Source: a bacterium
GTDB taxonomy: Bacteria > Patescibacteriota > Saccharimonadia > Saccharimonadales > UBA4665
Assembly: GCA_021810025.1 (NCBI GenBank)
Contig: JAJZJS010000003.1
Coordinates: 57,234-121,233, forward strand
Length of the DNA: 64,000 bases
Reading direction: 5' to 3'
Shown here: piece after piece, positions 16,692 through 25,567 of the stretch
Numbering within the stretch: position 1 is the stretch's first letter
Layout: each line of letters begins with the position of its first letter
Notes under the pieces: model-generated
Database searches by the model: none
Told to the model about the DNA's origin: nothing
The model's input: the letters and a program-made list of their open reading frames with translations, nothing else
Program-made: the position numbers and the translations under genes

Positions 16692-17732
16692 ATGAATAGA
16701 ATCTTCCACATTACCATTTCAGATAATCTTTTAATTAATATTCTAGTGCTGGGCATTACTAGTCTTGTATTAAGTATGCTTATAACGCCGATATTTACTA
16801 GTCTAGCCTATAAATATGAATGGTGGAAAAAGCCTCGTAAAGATGCTTGGTCGGGAGGAACTGCTACTGTATACAATAAGATTCATGCCGCTAAACATCG
16901 TCGCAATATACCAAATATGGCAGGTATTATATTTGTTGTTAGTGTAGCCATCATAACTTTACTTTTAAACTTAAAAAGAGATCAAACCTGGCTACCGTTA
17001 GCTGGAATGGTTGGGGCTGGTTTGATTGGATTAGTAGACGACATTATGAATATTAAGGGAGTTAATTATTTAATCGCGGGAATGCAAGCTAAATTAAAGT
17101 TCTTTTTATATAGTGTAGTAGCCTTTATAGGAGGTTGGTGGTTTTATTATAAATTAAATGTCAGTTCGTTTTATTTACCATATTTCCATAATATTCATGT
17201 TGGGATATTTATAATTATAATCTTTTGGTTTGTCGTTATTGCTACCGCCAACTCGGTCAATATCACTGATGGATTAGATGGACTAGCTGGAGGCCTTTTG
17301 AGTTCCTCGTTCGCTGGGTATGCCCTAATATCAGCGGTTGAACATAAATATGCCTTAGCAGCCTTTTGTATCACTGTTGTTGGAGCACTTTTAAGCTATA
17401 CCTGGTTCAATATATTCCCGGCTCGCTTCTTTATGGGAGATGTTGGATCGTTTGCGTTAGGAACAGCGCTCGGGATTATAGCAATGCAAACTAATACTAT
17501 TTACGTTTTACCTATCATTGGCATTGTTTATGTCTTTGAAACAGGTTCAGTAATTATTAATAGAACGAGTAAACTTCTTAGACATGGCAAAAAAGTCTTT
17601 TTATCTTCTCCTATACATCATCATTTTGAGGCGATCGGCTGGCCCGAAACTAAAATAACCATGAGATTCTGGATACTTGGTCAAGCTGCAACTTTTGTGG
17701 GTCTGGTGGTTTTTCTGCTTGGCAGAAGGTAG
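16692..17732 (+). CDS. mraY: Phospho-N-acetylmuramoyl-pentapeptide transferase MraY
   Basis: A 346-aa integral membrane enzyme that makes lipid I from UDP-MurNAc-pentapeptide and undecaprenyl phosphate. About ten membrane helices are visible. Catalytic motifs are GLVDDIMN, NSVNITDGLDGLAGG, FMGDVGSFALG and the cytoplasmic PIHHHFE, all as in the family. The AGMQAKLKF segment is also typical. It is followed after 7 nt by the TTG start of ftsW, with a ribosome-binding site inside the mraY end. Confidence 0.95.
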   Translation: MNRIFHITISDNLLINILVLGITSLVLSMLITPIFTSLAYKYEWWKKPRKDAWSGGTATVYNKIHAAKHRRNIPNMAGIIFVVSVAIITLLLNLKRDQTWLPLAGMVGAGLIGLVDDIMNIKGVNYLIAGMQAKLKFFLYSVVAFIGGWWFYYKLNVSSFYLPYFHNIHVGIFIIIIFWFVVIATANSVNITDGLDGLAGGLLSSSFAGYALISAVEHKYALAAFCITVVGALLSYTWFNIFPARFFMGDVGSFALGTALGIIAMQTNTIYVLPIIGIVYVFETGSVIINRTSKLLRHGKKVFLSSPIHHHFEAIGWPETKITMRFWILGQAATFVGLVVFLLGRR

Positions 17733-17739
17733 GCAGAAA

Positions 17740-19026
17740 TTGAAACGACGACTACCAATTTATAAGAGATTCTTAGTTAATGACTTTAGGATGGATTTAG
17801 GTCGCAAACATCAACCTGATTATTGGATAATTGTAATTTGTTCAATTTTATTGGCTGTCGGGGTCGTTATTATCTATGCGATTGGTCCAGCCCTTAAAGT
17901 CACTACCAACCTTTCAGGTAGTTACTATACATCAAGACAGATTTTGGCTATTGTTTTAAGTATTGTTGCGTTTACGCTAACAGCCAAGATTCCAATTAGT
18001 AAGTGGAGACAATATAGTAAATGGTTAGTTGTATTTGCTCTAGGTGCTACCTTTTTAGCCATTATTCTACCGGTTAATCCAGCCTATCCTGCACATCGGT
18101 GGGTAAGGTTTGGTAGTATATCTTTTCAATCAATTGAATTAGTTAAATTTGCAGCCGTAATCTGGCTCGCTGGTTTTTTTGCTCGGGCTATTAAAAATAA
18201 TACAATCAAAGATTTTGGTAAGACCTACAAACCACTTTTAATCCTATTATTAATTACTGGAGTATTAATTGCCGGAGTCCAAAGCGACTTGGGATCAACT
18301 GCAGTTTTAATTGCGATGATGGTAATAATGGCATTCGTAGCAGGATTTCCATTAAAGAGAATTTTTGCTCTAGGGGGTGTTATAGTTATCCTTTTAATAT
18401 TGGCGATCATTATATTCCCTTATCGTAGGGCTCGAATTGAATCTTATTTGCATCCTTCTTCTAATTGTTCGAGTGCATCTGGATATCAGGCGTGCCAAGC
18501 ACTCATAGCAGTTGGATCGGGCGGAATATTCGGCTTGGGACTTGGCCATAGTGTTCAGGCCTATGGTTATGAACCAGAAGCAAGTAACGACTCAATCTTT
18601 GCAATTTATGCTGAGACTTTTGGATTTATAGGGAGTGTGGCTTTAGTCGGATTATTCTTGGCCTTATTCAATCGGTTCAAAAATGTTGCCGAGAATATTG
18701 ATGATGAGTTTTCCCAGCTTCTCATAATCGGAATTATTGCTTGGTTGGGTACTCAGACTTTAATTAATGTCGGGGCGATGGTCGGGATACTGCCCCTAAA
18801 AGGAATTACCTTGCCCTTTGTGAGCTATGGAGGTACATCGATTGTCTTTTCTGCTGGAGCAGTTGGTCTAGTTTTTCAATTGTCGGGGTATACTAAACGG
18901 AACAGTTTGAGCCAAAATGATAATAATAAGAGGAGAATAGCTTATGAAGGTGGTACTTACGGGCGGAGGATCGGGCGGTCACGTAACCCCGATCTTAGCA
19001 ATAGCCAAGAGCTTGAAGAAAAATGA
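17740..19026 (+). CDS. ftsW: Septal peptidoglycan glycosyltransferase FtsW (SEDS)
   Basis: A 428-aa SEDS-family polymerase with about ten membrane helices. Signatures include HRWVRFGSISFQSIELVKFA, QSDLGSTAVL, and GLPL-like LPLKGITLPFVSYGG.S. I start it at TTG 17740, seven bases after mraY, because AGAAGGTAGG lies at the right distance; an ATG at 17791 is the alternative, and the farther upstream ATG at 17677 would run deep into mraY. The polar C-terminal tail overlaps the murG coding region by 83 nt. Confidence 0.9.
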   Translation: MKRRLPIYKRFLVNDFRMDLGRKHQPDYWIIVICSILLAVGVVIIYAIGPALKVTTNLSGSYYTSRQILAIVLSIVAFTLTAKIPISKWRQYSKWLVVFALGATFLAIILPVNPAYPAHRWVRFGSISFQSIELVKFAAVIWLAGFFARAIKNNTIKDFGKTYKPLLILLLITGVLIAGVQSDLGSTAVLIAMMVIMAFVAGFPLKRIFALGGVIVILLILAIIIFPYRRARIESYLHPSSNCSSASGYQACQALIAVGSGGIFGLGLGHSVQAYGYEPEASNDSIFAIYAETFGFIGSVALVGLFLALFNRFKNVAENIDDEFSQLLIIGIIAWLGTQTLINVGAMVGILPLKGITLPFVSYGGTSIVFSAGAVGLVFQLSGYTKRNSLSQNDNNKRRIAYEGGTYGRRIGRSRNPDLSNSQELEEK

Positions 19027-20095
19027 TCCTAAAATTGAGCTAGTTTATATCGGACAAAAAGGAGATCAATTCGCAGAGTTAGTATCAAAAGACCCTAACT
19101 TTTCTCATTTTTATACCATTCGGGCAGGGAAGTTTAGAAGATACCCGTCTGATGGCTGGAAACAATTTATAGATGTCGTAACATTTTATAAGAATCTACG
19201 AGATTTCTTTTTTGTATTGATTGGACTTTTTGAAGCCTATTTTATATTAAGGAAAATTAAACCTAAAATTGTATTTTCAAGGGGGGGGTTTGTAAGCGTT
19301 CCGGTATGTATAGGAGCTCACTGGAATAAAATAAATTATATAACCCATGATTCGGATCTTATTCCTAGTTTAGCAAATCGTATCATAGCACCGTGGGCAA
19401 CAGCCCATGTCGTTGCTTTTCCTATTGGTAAATATAAGTACAAACAAGGCATAACTTATAACTTGGGTATTCCGGTCGATGCAAAATTTAAGTTTGTATC
19501 AGATGCTGAAAAGAACAGACTTAGATCAAAATTAAATATTAGTCAGACTTCCAAAGTCATCTTAGTTATCGGAGGAGGGCAGGGTGCCCGAGATTTGAAC
19601 AATATATTTATAGGTATTACTGATAGTCTCGTAAAAAATATTCCTGATTTAGATATAATTCATATTGTTGGTAAAAATAACTATAAAGACGCTATCCACA
19701 AATACGACAAGATTAAGGCTCAGCACAAGGTGAAAATACTAGATTATACGGAAGAGGTCTATGCATATAGTGGGGCTGCCGACCTAATTATTACTAGAGC
19801 GGGAGCTACAAATTTAGCCGAGTTTGCAATTCAGGGAAAGCCTCTAATTATCATTCCGAGCTCTTATCTTGCTTCAGGACATCAAATTGAAAATGCGAGA
19901 TTTTTAGTTCAATCGAAAGCGGCTTTAATGCTTAACGATATTACTATTCAGAAAAATCCTGATCAATTCGAAAAGCTTATTATTTCTACGATTAATAATA
20001 AAAAATTATTGAAAGAGCTTAGTCATAATATCGCAAAATTTGCTAACTCTGAGGCTTCAGATAAAATCGCAAAATTAATTATAAATTTAAACTAA
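18944..20095 (+). CDS. murG: UDP-GlcNAc:lipid I N-acetylglucosaminyltransferase MurG
   Basis: A 383-aa GT-B enzyme that converts lipid I to lipid II on the inner face of the membrane. The N-terminal GGGSGGHVTPILAIA loop, FSRGGFVSVP, THDSD.IPSLANR, GGGQGARDLN and TRAGATNLAEF...PLIIIPS are all family motifs. The start is set by GAGGAG eight bases upstream. Its first 28 codons overlap the ftsW tail in another frame. A run of eight G (19281-19288) encodes part of the conserved RGGF segment; a slippage there would destroy the gene. Confidence 0.95.
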   Translation: MKVVLTGGGSGGHVTPILAIAKSLKKNDPKIELVYIGQKGDQFAELVSKDPNFSHFYTIRAGKFRRYPSDGWKQFIDVVTFYKNLRDFFFVLIGLFEAYFILRKIKPKIVFSRGGFVSVPVCIGAHWNKINYITHDSDLIPSLANRIIAPWATAHVVAFPIGKYKYKQGITYNLGIPVDAKFKFVSDAEKNRLRSKLNISQTSKVILVIGGGQGARDLNNIFIGITDSLVKNIPDLDIIHIVGKNNYKDAIHKYDKIKAQHKVKILDYTEEVYAYSGAADLIITRAGATNLAEFAIQGKPLIIIPSSYLASGHQIENARFLVQSKAALMLNDITIQKNPDQFEKLIISTINNKKLLKELSHNIAKFANSEASDKIAKLIINLN

Positions 20096-20097
20096 GC

Positions 20098-20103
20098 TAT
20101 AAT
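20098..20103 (+). promoter_or_regulatory. -10 box before the ftsQ-like gene
   Basis: TATAAT just past the murG stop. The predicted +1 is 20110, 7 nt before the ATG at 20117. Confidence 0.45.
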
Positions 20104-20116
20104 AACAATAAGCATA

Positions 20117-21061
20117 ATGAGCCTACTAAAAAGAAACAACCGAAATCGAAATAGAAAAGGTCGAGACCGCCCCTCGAATAATTATCGAGAAACGTCAAAT
20201 TCGATTTATAGTTACCACAATCTTCGTGATAGCTCTGATAGTAATCGTAGAGTAAATAAATTTAGACTAGTTAATAAGCCGTATCAGTTATTCGCTAAAA
20301 TGGAGTTCATGAAAAAGCCATTAGCTATCATATTATTATTTATAATAATTGTACTTTTATATGGACTTACTTATGTTTCGGCTCGACCAAATATTATAAT
20401 TTTGGACAATAACAACGCGTTAAGTGGCCTATATGGAAATATTTTTGGCTCAGAACTTAGTAAATTTATTGATAAGCAATTATCTAGATCGATATTTAAT
20501 CACAATAAGCTGACAATAAATACAATTAGTATTACCAAAGAAATATCCGATCATTTCTCTCAGTTCAATAATGTTGAAGTAAGTGTTCCGATAATCGGGA
20601 CAAAGTTAAATATCTATGTCTCCGACTCTGATCCAAGCGTAGAAGTTATTTATAATAATGTTAAGTATATTGTAAACAATAATGGAGTTACCATTTTTAG
20701 GGACTATAACTACAAAAGCATCAACCAATTACAACTGCCAATTATTAATCAGGCGTCGCTGAGTCCTGTTGTTGGACAGAATATTTTAAGTTCTGAGCAG
20801 GTTAGCTTTATTAATAATGTATTTGAACAGTTAAAACTTAAAAATATTACGGTTAAATATTTTACTATAACTAATAGTGGCACGGAGCTTAACGCCTATA
20901 TAAATAATGAGCCATATTATGTAAAATTTGACCTCGAACAAAATAACCCTCAACTGCAGGCAGGGGATTACTTAGCCGCAATAAATTATTTAAATCATCA
21001 GAAGATAACTCCAAAACAGTATATAGACGTTAGGGTCGAGGGAAGAGTATTTTACAAATAG
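20117..21061 (+). CDS. ftsQ: FtsQ/DivIB-like cell division protein
   Basis: A 314-aa protein with a basic, Asn/Arg-rich cytoplasmic tail of about 65 residues, one membrane helix (about 68-88) and an external part of about 225 residues. The C-terminal QYIDVRVEGRVFYK is close to the usual FtsQ ending, and the last place in the dcw cluster supports the call. The external region would hold a POTRA-like and a beta domain. It probably links FtsL/FtsB to FtsW/FtsI. ftsA and ftsZ do not follow; the cluster ends here at a convergent gap. Confidence 0.75.
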   Translation: MSLLKRNNRNRNRKGRDRPSNNYRETSNSIYSYHNLRDSSDSNRRVNKFRLVNKPYQLFAKMEFMKKPLAIILLFIIIVLLYGLTYVSARPNIIILDNNNALSGLYGNIFGSELSKFIDKQLSRSIFNHNKLTINTISITKEISDHFSQFNNVEVSVPIIGTKLNIYVSDSDPSVEVIYNNVKYIVNNNGVTIFRDYNYKSINQLQLPIINQASLSPVVGQNILSSEQVSFINNVFEQLKLKNITVKYFTITNSGTELNAYINNEPYYVKFDLEQNNPQLQAGDYLAAINYLNHQKITPKQYIDVRVEGRVFYK

Positions 21062-21318
21062 CGTTAATGAGTTATAGATCTTAAATATTCGTATAGATAA
21101 AAGAGTATATCAAGTAATTAATAAAAATATGTTCCCACTGCTTCTCCCTGCTAGTTCGCAAAATGTTCTGTATCAGATTTCAAAATATATTTGCTATAAA
21201 AAAACATATTTAAGCAACTATAATTGTATTTTGTCAAAAATATATAAAATAGAAGAATAGGGGGGGGATGTCAAATAAATAAACGTATAGGCCTAAAAGT
21301 ATATTTTCACGATATAAC

Positions 21319-21327
21319 TGTGGATAA
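21319..21327 (-). promoter_or_regulatory. Single DnaA-box match
   Basis: The minus strand reads TTATCCACA, the exact consensus DnaA box. Only one copy was found in the gap, so it does not define an origin. Confidence 0.4.
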
Positions 21328-21538
21328 GTCAAATAGTGTCTAAGATCACAATTGGAACCATAGAGCACAAAAAGAACAATAACATGATACCAGTACGACT
21401 TAACGGATTGAATCCGCAATCATAAACATAAAAGTTAAAGTTTTAGTCTTATGTAGAAAAAAGATAGATATTTGGAGTAATGGCCATATTAGCTTCCCTA
21501 TTGGAGGGTATTAGAACCTAAATAATAATCATAATGGC

Positions 21539-21566
21539 GTGTCGCAAAATATACATTGTGCGACGT
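21539..21566 (-). other. Candidate dif-like XerCD site
   Basis: An 11-6-11 imperfect palindrome. On the minus strand the arms are ACGTCGCACAA and TTTTGCGACAC around the centre TGTATA. The centre is identical to that of E. coli dif, and the inner arm bases CGCA.AA match its XerC arm. Eight of eleven arm positions are symmetric. It sits where gene direction switches from plus to minus, as expected near a replication terminus. No xer gene is in the window. Confidence 0.4.
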
Positions 21567-21756
21567 ATGATAACTATATCTAAGTTATGTTACCCCTTCT
21601 ATTGTGTCGTATGTATTTTTCTTTATTAGATTTGTTAAATTAAATAATCTTAATACCCTATTTCTAATCTATCCCTTCCGATTAATTGTTGAAGTTTATT
21701 GCTAATCTCTTTTTGGGGTTTGATGATTATCAATGTTCGTAAAATGTTTGATTTAT

Positions 21757-22812
21757 TTAGACATCTTCATTGAGCTCGTAAGTTGCTTTTGAGACTCTTT
21801 TGAATTGTGGTTTACCCTGAAGGTTTAGTAAAACGGTGGTTTCTTTGACAAAACGGCTCTCTAAGACCTTTTTAACTATTTCGTCTCTATGAAGAGGTTG
21901 TGAGGCTTCTTTTAGGACTTCAGTTATAATATCTGACACTGTCCCGTTTTTATAACCCCATTCTCTCAGGGCATAAATTCCTCTACCAATTAAAACAAAT
22001 CTTTTATCTTTAATAAGTTCATTATGAATAGCTTGAGTGGTTACGTTATTGCGCTTAAAATCACTTTGTCTGATTGCTTCCGCGATCTCGCTAAAATGCA
22101 TATGTTTGCCGTTTTCTTTTAAAATAACATATATTTTGTCCCTAATATTCTTGGGATTAACTGTCGGCCATTTTACTAGCCCCCACTGATTGTTTAAGTT
22201 AGCTAATTGTTTAGAAATGCTGGCCAGTGATTCAAGTTGTTTTAATTGGCTTGAAGTATAGTTTAGCTTTTCAGCCAAAGACTTAATTGTAATAGGCTTA
22301 TTATTTTCCTTTATTGTCTTGATTACAACCTCGAGTGGCTCTTTTACGTCTTTTTTGAGGTCTAAGGTTCCCAGTAGTGCTGTGCTATAGTAGTATTCAT
22401 CATCGTCGATAAACTGAAGCTTTGGGCTAAGCTGGACTAAAAATGATACCCTGGAATAATCAAGCTTATTAACGTTAGTAGAAAAAGATTGAGTTAGATC
22501 GGTGATTCTTACCAGCTCTCCTCTTTCAGTAATGATTGGTATAACTATTTCTTGAAAAGTATTAATGCTATTAAGTTTTCCGGCCTTAGCCTCAGTCTTT
22601 AACTTCTCAATAATATACTTTTCGAGTTGTCGTACTCGTTCTCTAGTAATACCTAACATTTCTCCGATCTGTTCTAGTGTTTCTTTTCGGTCAAATAGCC
22701 CAAATCGACGGGAAATTATTTCCTTCTCTCTTTCTTTGTCTAAATAATTGATAATATCATCAACTAATTTTTTAGTTGACGGAAGGTTTTCAATCTGGGA
22801 AGTCTGGGCCAT
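21757..22812 (-). CDS. Sigma-70 region 4 fused to HARE-HTH domains
   Basis: A 351-aa regulator. Residues about 30-75 form a sigma region 4 helix-turn-helix: EIISRRFGLFD, then TLEQIGEMLGITRERVRQLE, nearly the canonical -35 recognition motif. No sigma region 2 is present, so it cannot act alone as a normal sigma factor. The middle is poorly conserved. Residues about 225-345 carry two HARE-HTH/RpoE-delta-like winged helices (IYVILKENGKHMHFSEIAEAI and VLKEASQPLHRDEIVKKVL). It may tune RNA polymerase at -35 elements. AAGGATA precedes the ATG. Confidence 0.8.
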   Translation of the reverse strand: MAQTSQIENLPSTKKLVDDIINYLDKEREKEIISRRFGLFDRKETLEQIGEMLGITRERVRQLEKYIIEKLKTEAKAGKLNSINTFQEIVIPIITERGELVRITDLTQSFSTNVNKLDYSRVSFLVQLSPKLQFIDDDEYYYSTALLGTLDLKKDVKEPLEVVIKTIKENNKPITIKSLAEKLNYTSSQLKQLESLASISKQLANLNNQWGLVKWPTVNPKNIRDKIYVILKENGKHMHFSEIAEAIRQSDFKRNNVTTQAIHNELIKDKRFVLIGRGIYALREWGYKNGTVSDIITEVLKEASQPLHRDEIVKKVLESRFVKETTVLLNLQGKPQFKRVSKATYELNEDV

Positions 22813-22979
22813 TTAATATCCTTAACGCTGATTATACAATATATTATACAATTAAACCTCAACAAGTCAATATAATTACTTATATATCAATTATTTTAGC
22901 ATATTTATGACTAAATAACATAATTATTGTTGTAAAAATGTTTACTTAATTCTTTTTTAAATCTATCAAATTTATGGGA

Positions 22980-25265
22980 CTATTTCTTTTTGGCTCTATA
23001 TCTTTTTTTAGGAACATAGTTCTTAAGAATATCCTTTGCTTCAGATTCGTTTAGTTTCATGGGATCGGTGTCCTTGGGTATTCGTGCGTTTTTCTTTCCG
23101 TCGGTAACATAGGGTCCATAGGGTCCATTTAGAATTTTTAATCCGTTTTTATATTGTTTAATATTCTTTTGAGCTTCTTTTTCTTGATAGGCTTGATAAT
23201 AATGCAAGGCATCTTCTAAAGATATAGTATGAGGGTCTTGGTCTTTTATAGAAATAAACTTACCATCTATCTGTAGGTAGGGCCCAAATCTACCTATATT
23301 TGCTTTAATCTCTAGGTTATCTTTAGTTTTTCCAACAACTCTTGGCAATGAAAAAGCAACTAGAGCTTCAGCAAGTGTAACGGTTTCAATTGTTTTATTC
23401 TTGGGCATAGGTGCAAAAAGAGGCTTTATATCTTCTCCTTGATCTGTACTCCCTTTTTGAAGCATTGGTCCAAAGCGACCTAATCTAGCATAGATTGTCT
23501 GATTATCTTTAGGGTCAACCCCAACGGCTCTCATTTTCGATATTTCTTGACGAGATATTGATTCCACTGTTTCTATTAGTGGATGAAAAGATTTATAAAA
23601 ATTGGTGATAACTTCAACCCAATTAATCTTTCCTTGAGCAATTTTATCGAAGTTATCCTCTACTTTAGCCGTAAAATCATAATCTAAGACGTTTGTAAAA
23701 TATTCAACTAGAAAATCATTTGTTACTTCTGCGATTGATGTAGGTATAAGTTTATTTTTATCAGATCCCTGGGTTATCTCATCATTTGTCTCAATTAATT
23801 TTTCTGGAGTCTGAGTTACAACTCTGATCTTTACCGACTTTCCCTCTAGGTCTCTTTTTTCAACATATCCTCTGTTTTGGATAGTAGAAATGGTTGGAGC
23901 ATAGGTACTTGGTCGACCAATCCCTAACTGTTCCAGTCTTCTGACCAGAGCTGCTTCACTATAACGTGCTTGAGGCTTAGAGAATATCTCAGAACTTTTA
24001 ATTTCCTGCCAGTTTAACTTTTCGCCGGGTTTTAGGCTTGGCAAAAAAATATCATCAAAACTATTTTTATAGATCTTATTAAAACCGTCAAACTTTAAAA
24101 CCTCTCCTTTAGCCACAAATACTTCTTCTTTGCCTGAAACGGAAATGACAGCCTCAGTCTTATTAGTGATGGAGCTGGACATTTGAGATGCTAAAGTTCG
24201 TTGCCAGATGAGTTGATACAACTTATTCTCATAGTTATCTGCAATCGTACGCTCATTAAAGTTAGTTGGTCGAATAGCTTCGTGGGCTTCTTGGGCATTA
24301 GTATCCTTGGTTAGATATTGCCGTTTGTGATAATACTTATCTCCAAAGTTGTTTATAATATAAGATCGAGCTGCATCTAGGGCTTCTTCAGATAGGATGG
24401 TGCTATCAGTTCGCATGTATGTAATGTGCCCATTTTCATATAATTTTTGTGCTACACTCATCGTTTGCCGAACTGAAAAACCTAGTTTTCGCGATGCTTC
24501 TTGTTGGAGGGTACTAGTAGTAAAAGGAGAAGAAGGATTTCGAACGGATGGCTTCTCGGTGATTTCCTTTACTTTAAACTCGGCGTTTTTAATATCATTA
24601 AGCCAAGGTTTAACTTCTTGATCGTATTCTTTAAGCCTGACACTTAATTCTGCATTAAATTTTTGATCATTTTTTGCAAATATTCCAATTGTTTTAAAAC
24701 TAGATTGAGCCCTAAAACTAGCAATTTCTCTTTCTCGTTCCACTATTAATCTAACTGCTACGGATTGAACTCGTCCTGCACTCAATCCGCGTTGAATCTT
24801 TTTCCAGAGTATTGGGCTAAGCTCATATCCGACCAATCGATCTAGTATGCGGCGTGCTTGTTGGGCATCAACTAGGTCTAAATTAATAACTCTTGGATTT
24901 TCGAGAGATTTTAATATGGCATTTTTGGTGATTTCGTGAAATACAATTCTATTAGTGGTTTTGGGGTCTAATTTTAAGGCTTGCGTAAGGTGCCATGCTA
25001 TGGCTTCCCCCTCCCTATCTTCGTCAGATGCTAGCCAAACTATAGCATCTTTAGCACTATCTTTTAGCTCTTTAACAATCTTAGTCTTATCAGGAGATAT
25101 TACGTAATCAGGCTTAAAATCATGATCAATATCAATACTTAGTCCCTTTTTAGGAAGATCTCTAATATGGCCAAAGCTACTTTTGACTATATAGTCCTTT
25201 CCAAGAAATTGACTAATAGTTTTTGCTTTGGCCGGACTTTCTACGATTACTAAATTTTTTGCCAC
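22980..25265 (-). CDS. topA: DNA topoisomerase I
   Basis: A 761-aa type IA topoisomerase that relaxes negative supercoils. The Toprim domain has VESPAKAKTI and ASDEDREGEAIAW. The active-site Tyr is in YMRTDST, and QEAHEAIRPT and LGIGRPSTYAP are visible. The C-terminus has no classical Cys4 zinc fingers but three short repeats of the form GRFGP.LQ, as in many CPR and actinobacterial enzymes, and a Lys-rich tail. The start is GTG at 25265. Upstream on the same strand, 53 nt away, lies a small membrane protein gene. Confidence 0.96.
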   Translation of the reverse strand: MAKNLVIVESPAKAKTISQFLGKDYIVKSSFGHIRDLPKKGLSIDIDHDFKPDYVISPDKTKIVKELKDSAKDAIVWLASDEDREGEAIAWHLTQALKLDPKTTNRIVFHEITKNAILKSLENPRVINLDLVDAQQARRILDRLVGYELSPILWKKIQRGLSAGRVQSVAVRLIVEREREIASFRAQSSFKTIGIFAKNDQKFNAELSVRLKEYDQEVKPWLNDIKNAEFKVKEITEKPSVRNPSSPFTTSTLQQEASRKLGFSVRQTMSVAQKLYENGHITYMRTDSTILSEEALDAARSYIINNFGDKYYHKRQYLTKDTNAQEAHEAIRPTNFNERTIADNYENKLYQLIWQRTLASQMSSSITNKTEAVISVSGKEEVFVAKGEVLKFDGFNKIYKNSFDDIFLPSLKPGEKLNWQEIKSSEIFSKPQARYSEAALVRRLEQLGIGRPSTYAPTISTIQNRGYVEKRDLEGKSVKIRVVTQTPEKLIETNDEITQGSDKNKLIPTSIAEVTNDFLVEYFTNVLDYDFTAKVEDNFDKIAQGKINWVEVITNFYKSFHPLIETVESISRQEISKMRAVGVDPKDNQTIYARLGRFGPMLQKGSTDQGEDIKPLFAPMPKNKTIETVTLAEALVAFSLPRVVGKTKDNLEIKANIGRFGPYLQIDGKFISIKDQDPHTISLEDALHYYQAYQEKEAQKNIKQYKNGLKILNGPYGPYVTDGKKNARIPKDTDPMKLNESEAKDILKNYVPKKRYRAKKK

Positions 25266-25318
25266 AATACTATACTTAATATCATTTTATAATTTTATGC
25301 AACTTTAAAACTTAAGAA

Positions 25319-25483
25319 TTATCGGTGGATTAACTTATAAACTACCCAAACCCCTAGCCCTGATCCAAATGTACTAAATAGTAAACTCCATCCTCCTAAC
25401 CAGTTCCCGTGGTCAAATAAAGCTCCTACCCATCCGAGCAAAGTACCTCCAATTAATAGCCCAATCGAGTATAGAAGTCGCAT
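25319..25483 (-). CDS. 54-aa small membrane protein, unknown
   Basis: Short gene between topA and the structured RNA region, starting MRLLYSIGLLIGGTLLGWVG and ending VVYKLIHR. Two hydrophobic segments (about residues 5-22 and 33-51) are separated by an FDHGNWLGGW turn, giving a hairpin membrane protein with Arg/Lys on the cytoplasmic ends. The sequence is clearly protein-like, with Gly-zipper helices. I do not recognise a family. It could be co-transcribed with topA. Confidence 0.65.
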   Translation of the reverse strand: MRLLYSIGLLIGGTLLGWVGALFDHGNWLGGWSLLFSTFGSGLGVWVVYKLIHR

Positions 25484-25532
25484 AAGCTTATCTTATCATA
25501 ATGGATTAATTTAATTAATATATCAAATAATA

Positions 25533-25561
25533 TTGACTTAATGTAATAAATTTGCTAGAAT
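25533..25561 (+). promoter_or_regulatory. Strong promoter of the structured RNA
   Basis: TTGACT, a 17-nt spacer and TAGAAT preceded by TGC (extended -10). It faces away from the minus-strand genes on both sides. The predicted +1 is 25568, and no ORF follows. Confidence 0.8.
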
Positions 25562-25567
25562 TGCAAT

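Larger units (their letters stand above)
21062..21756. other. 695-bp non-coding gap between convergent genes
   Basis: No credible gene is seen on either strand. Contents: an eight-G run near 21260, one DnaA-box match (21319-21327), a dif-like imperfect palindrome (21539-21566), and a hairpin ATAACT...AGTTAT just after it. Genes run into the gap from both sides, so it is the end of two transcription blocks and not a promoter region. Confidence 0.7.

Noticed and set aside
21234..21419. A 61-codon minus-strand frame in the 695-bp gap
   Set aside because: It has no ribosome-binding site, an unusual aromatic-rich composition and low-complexity end, and runs through the G run; it looks like chance.
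21061..21757. The gap as a replication origin
   Set aside because: Only one DnaA box, no dnaA/dnaN nearby, and genes converge on the gap, which fits a terminus better than an origin.
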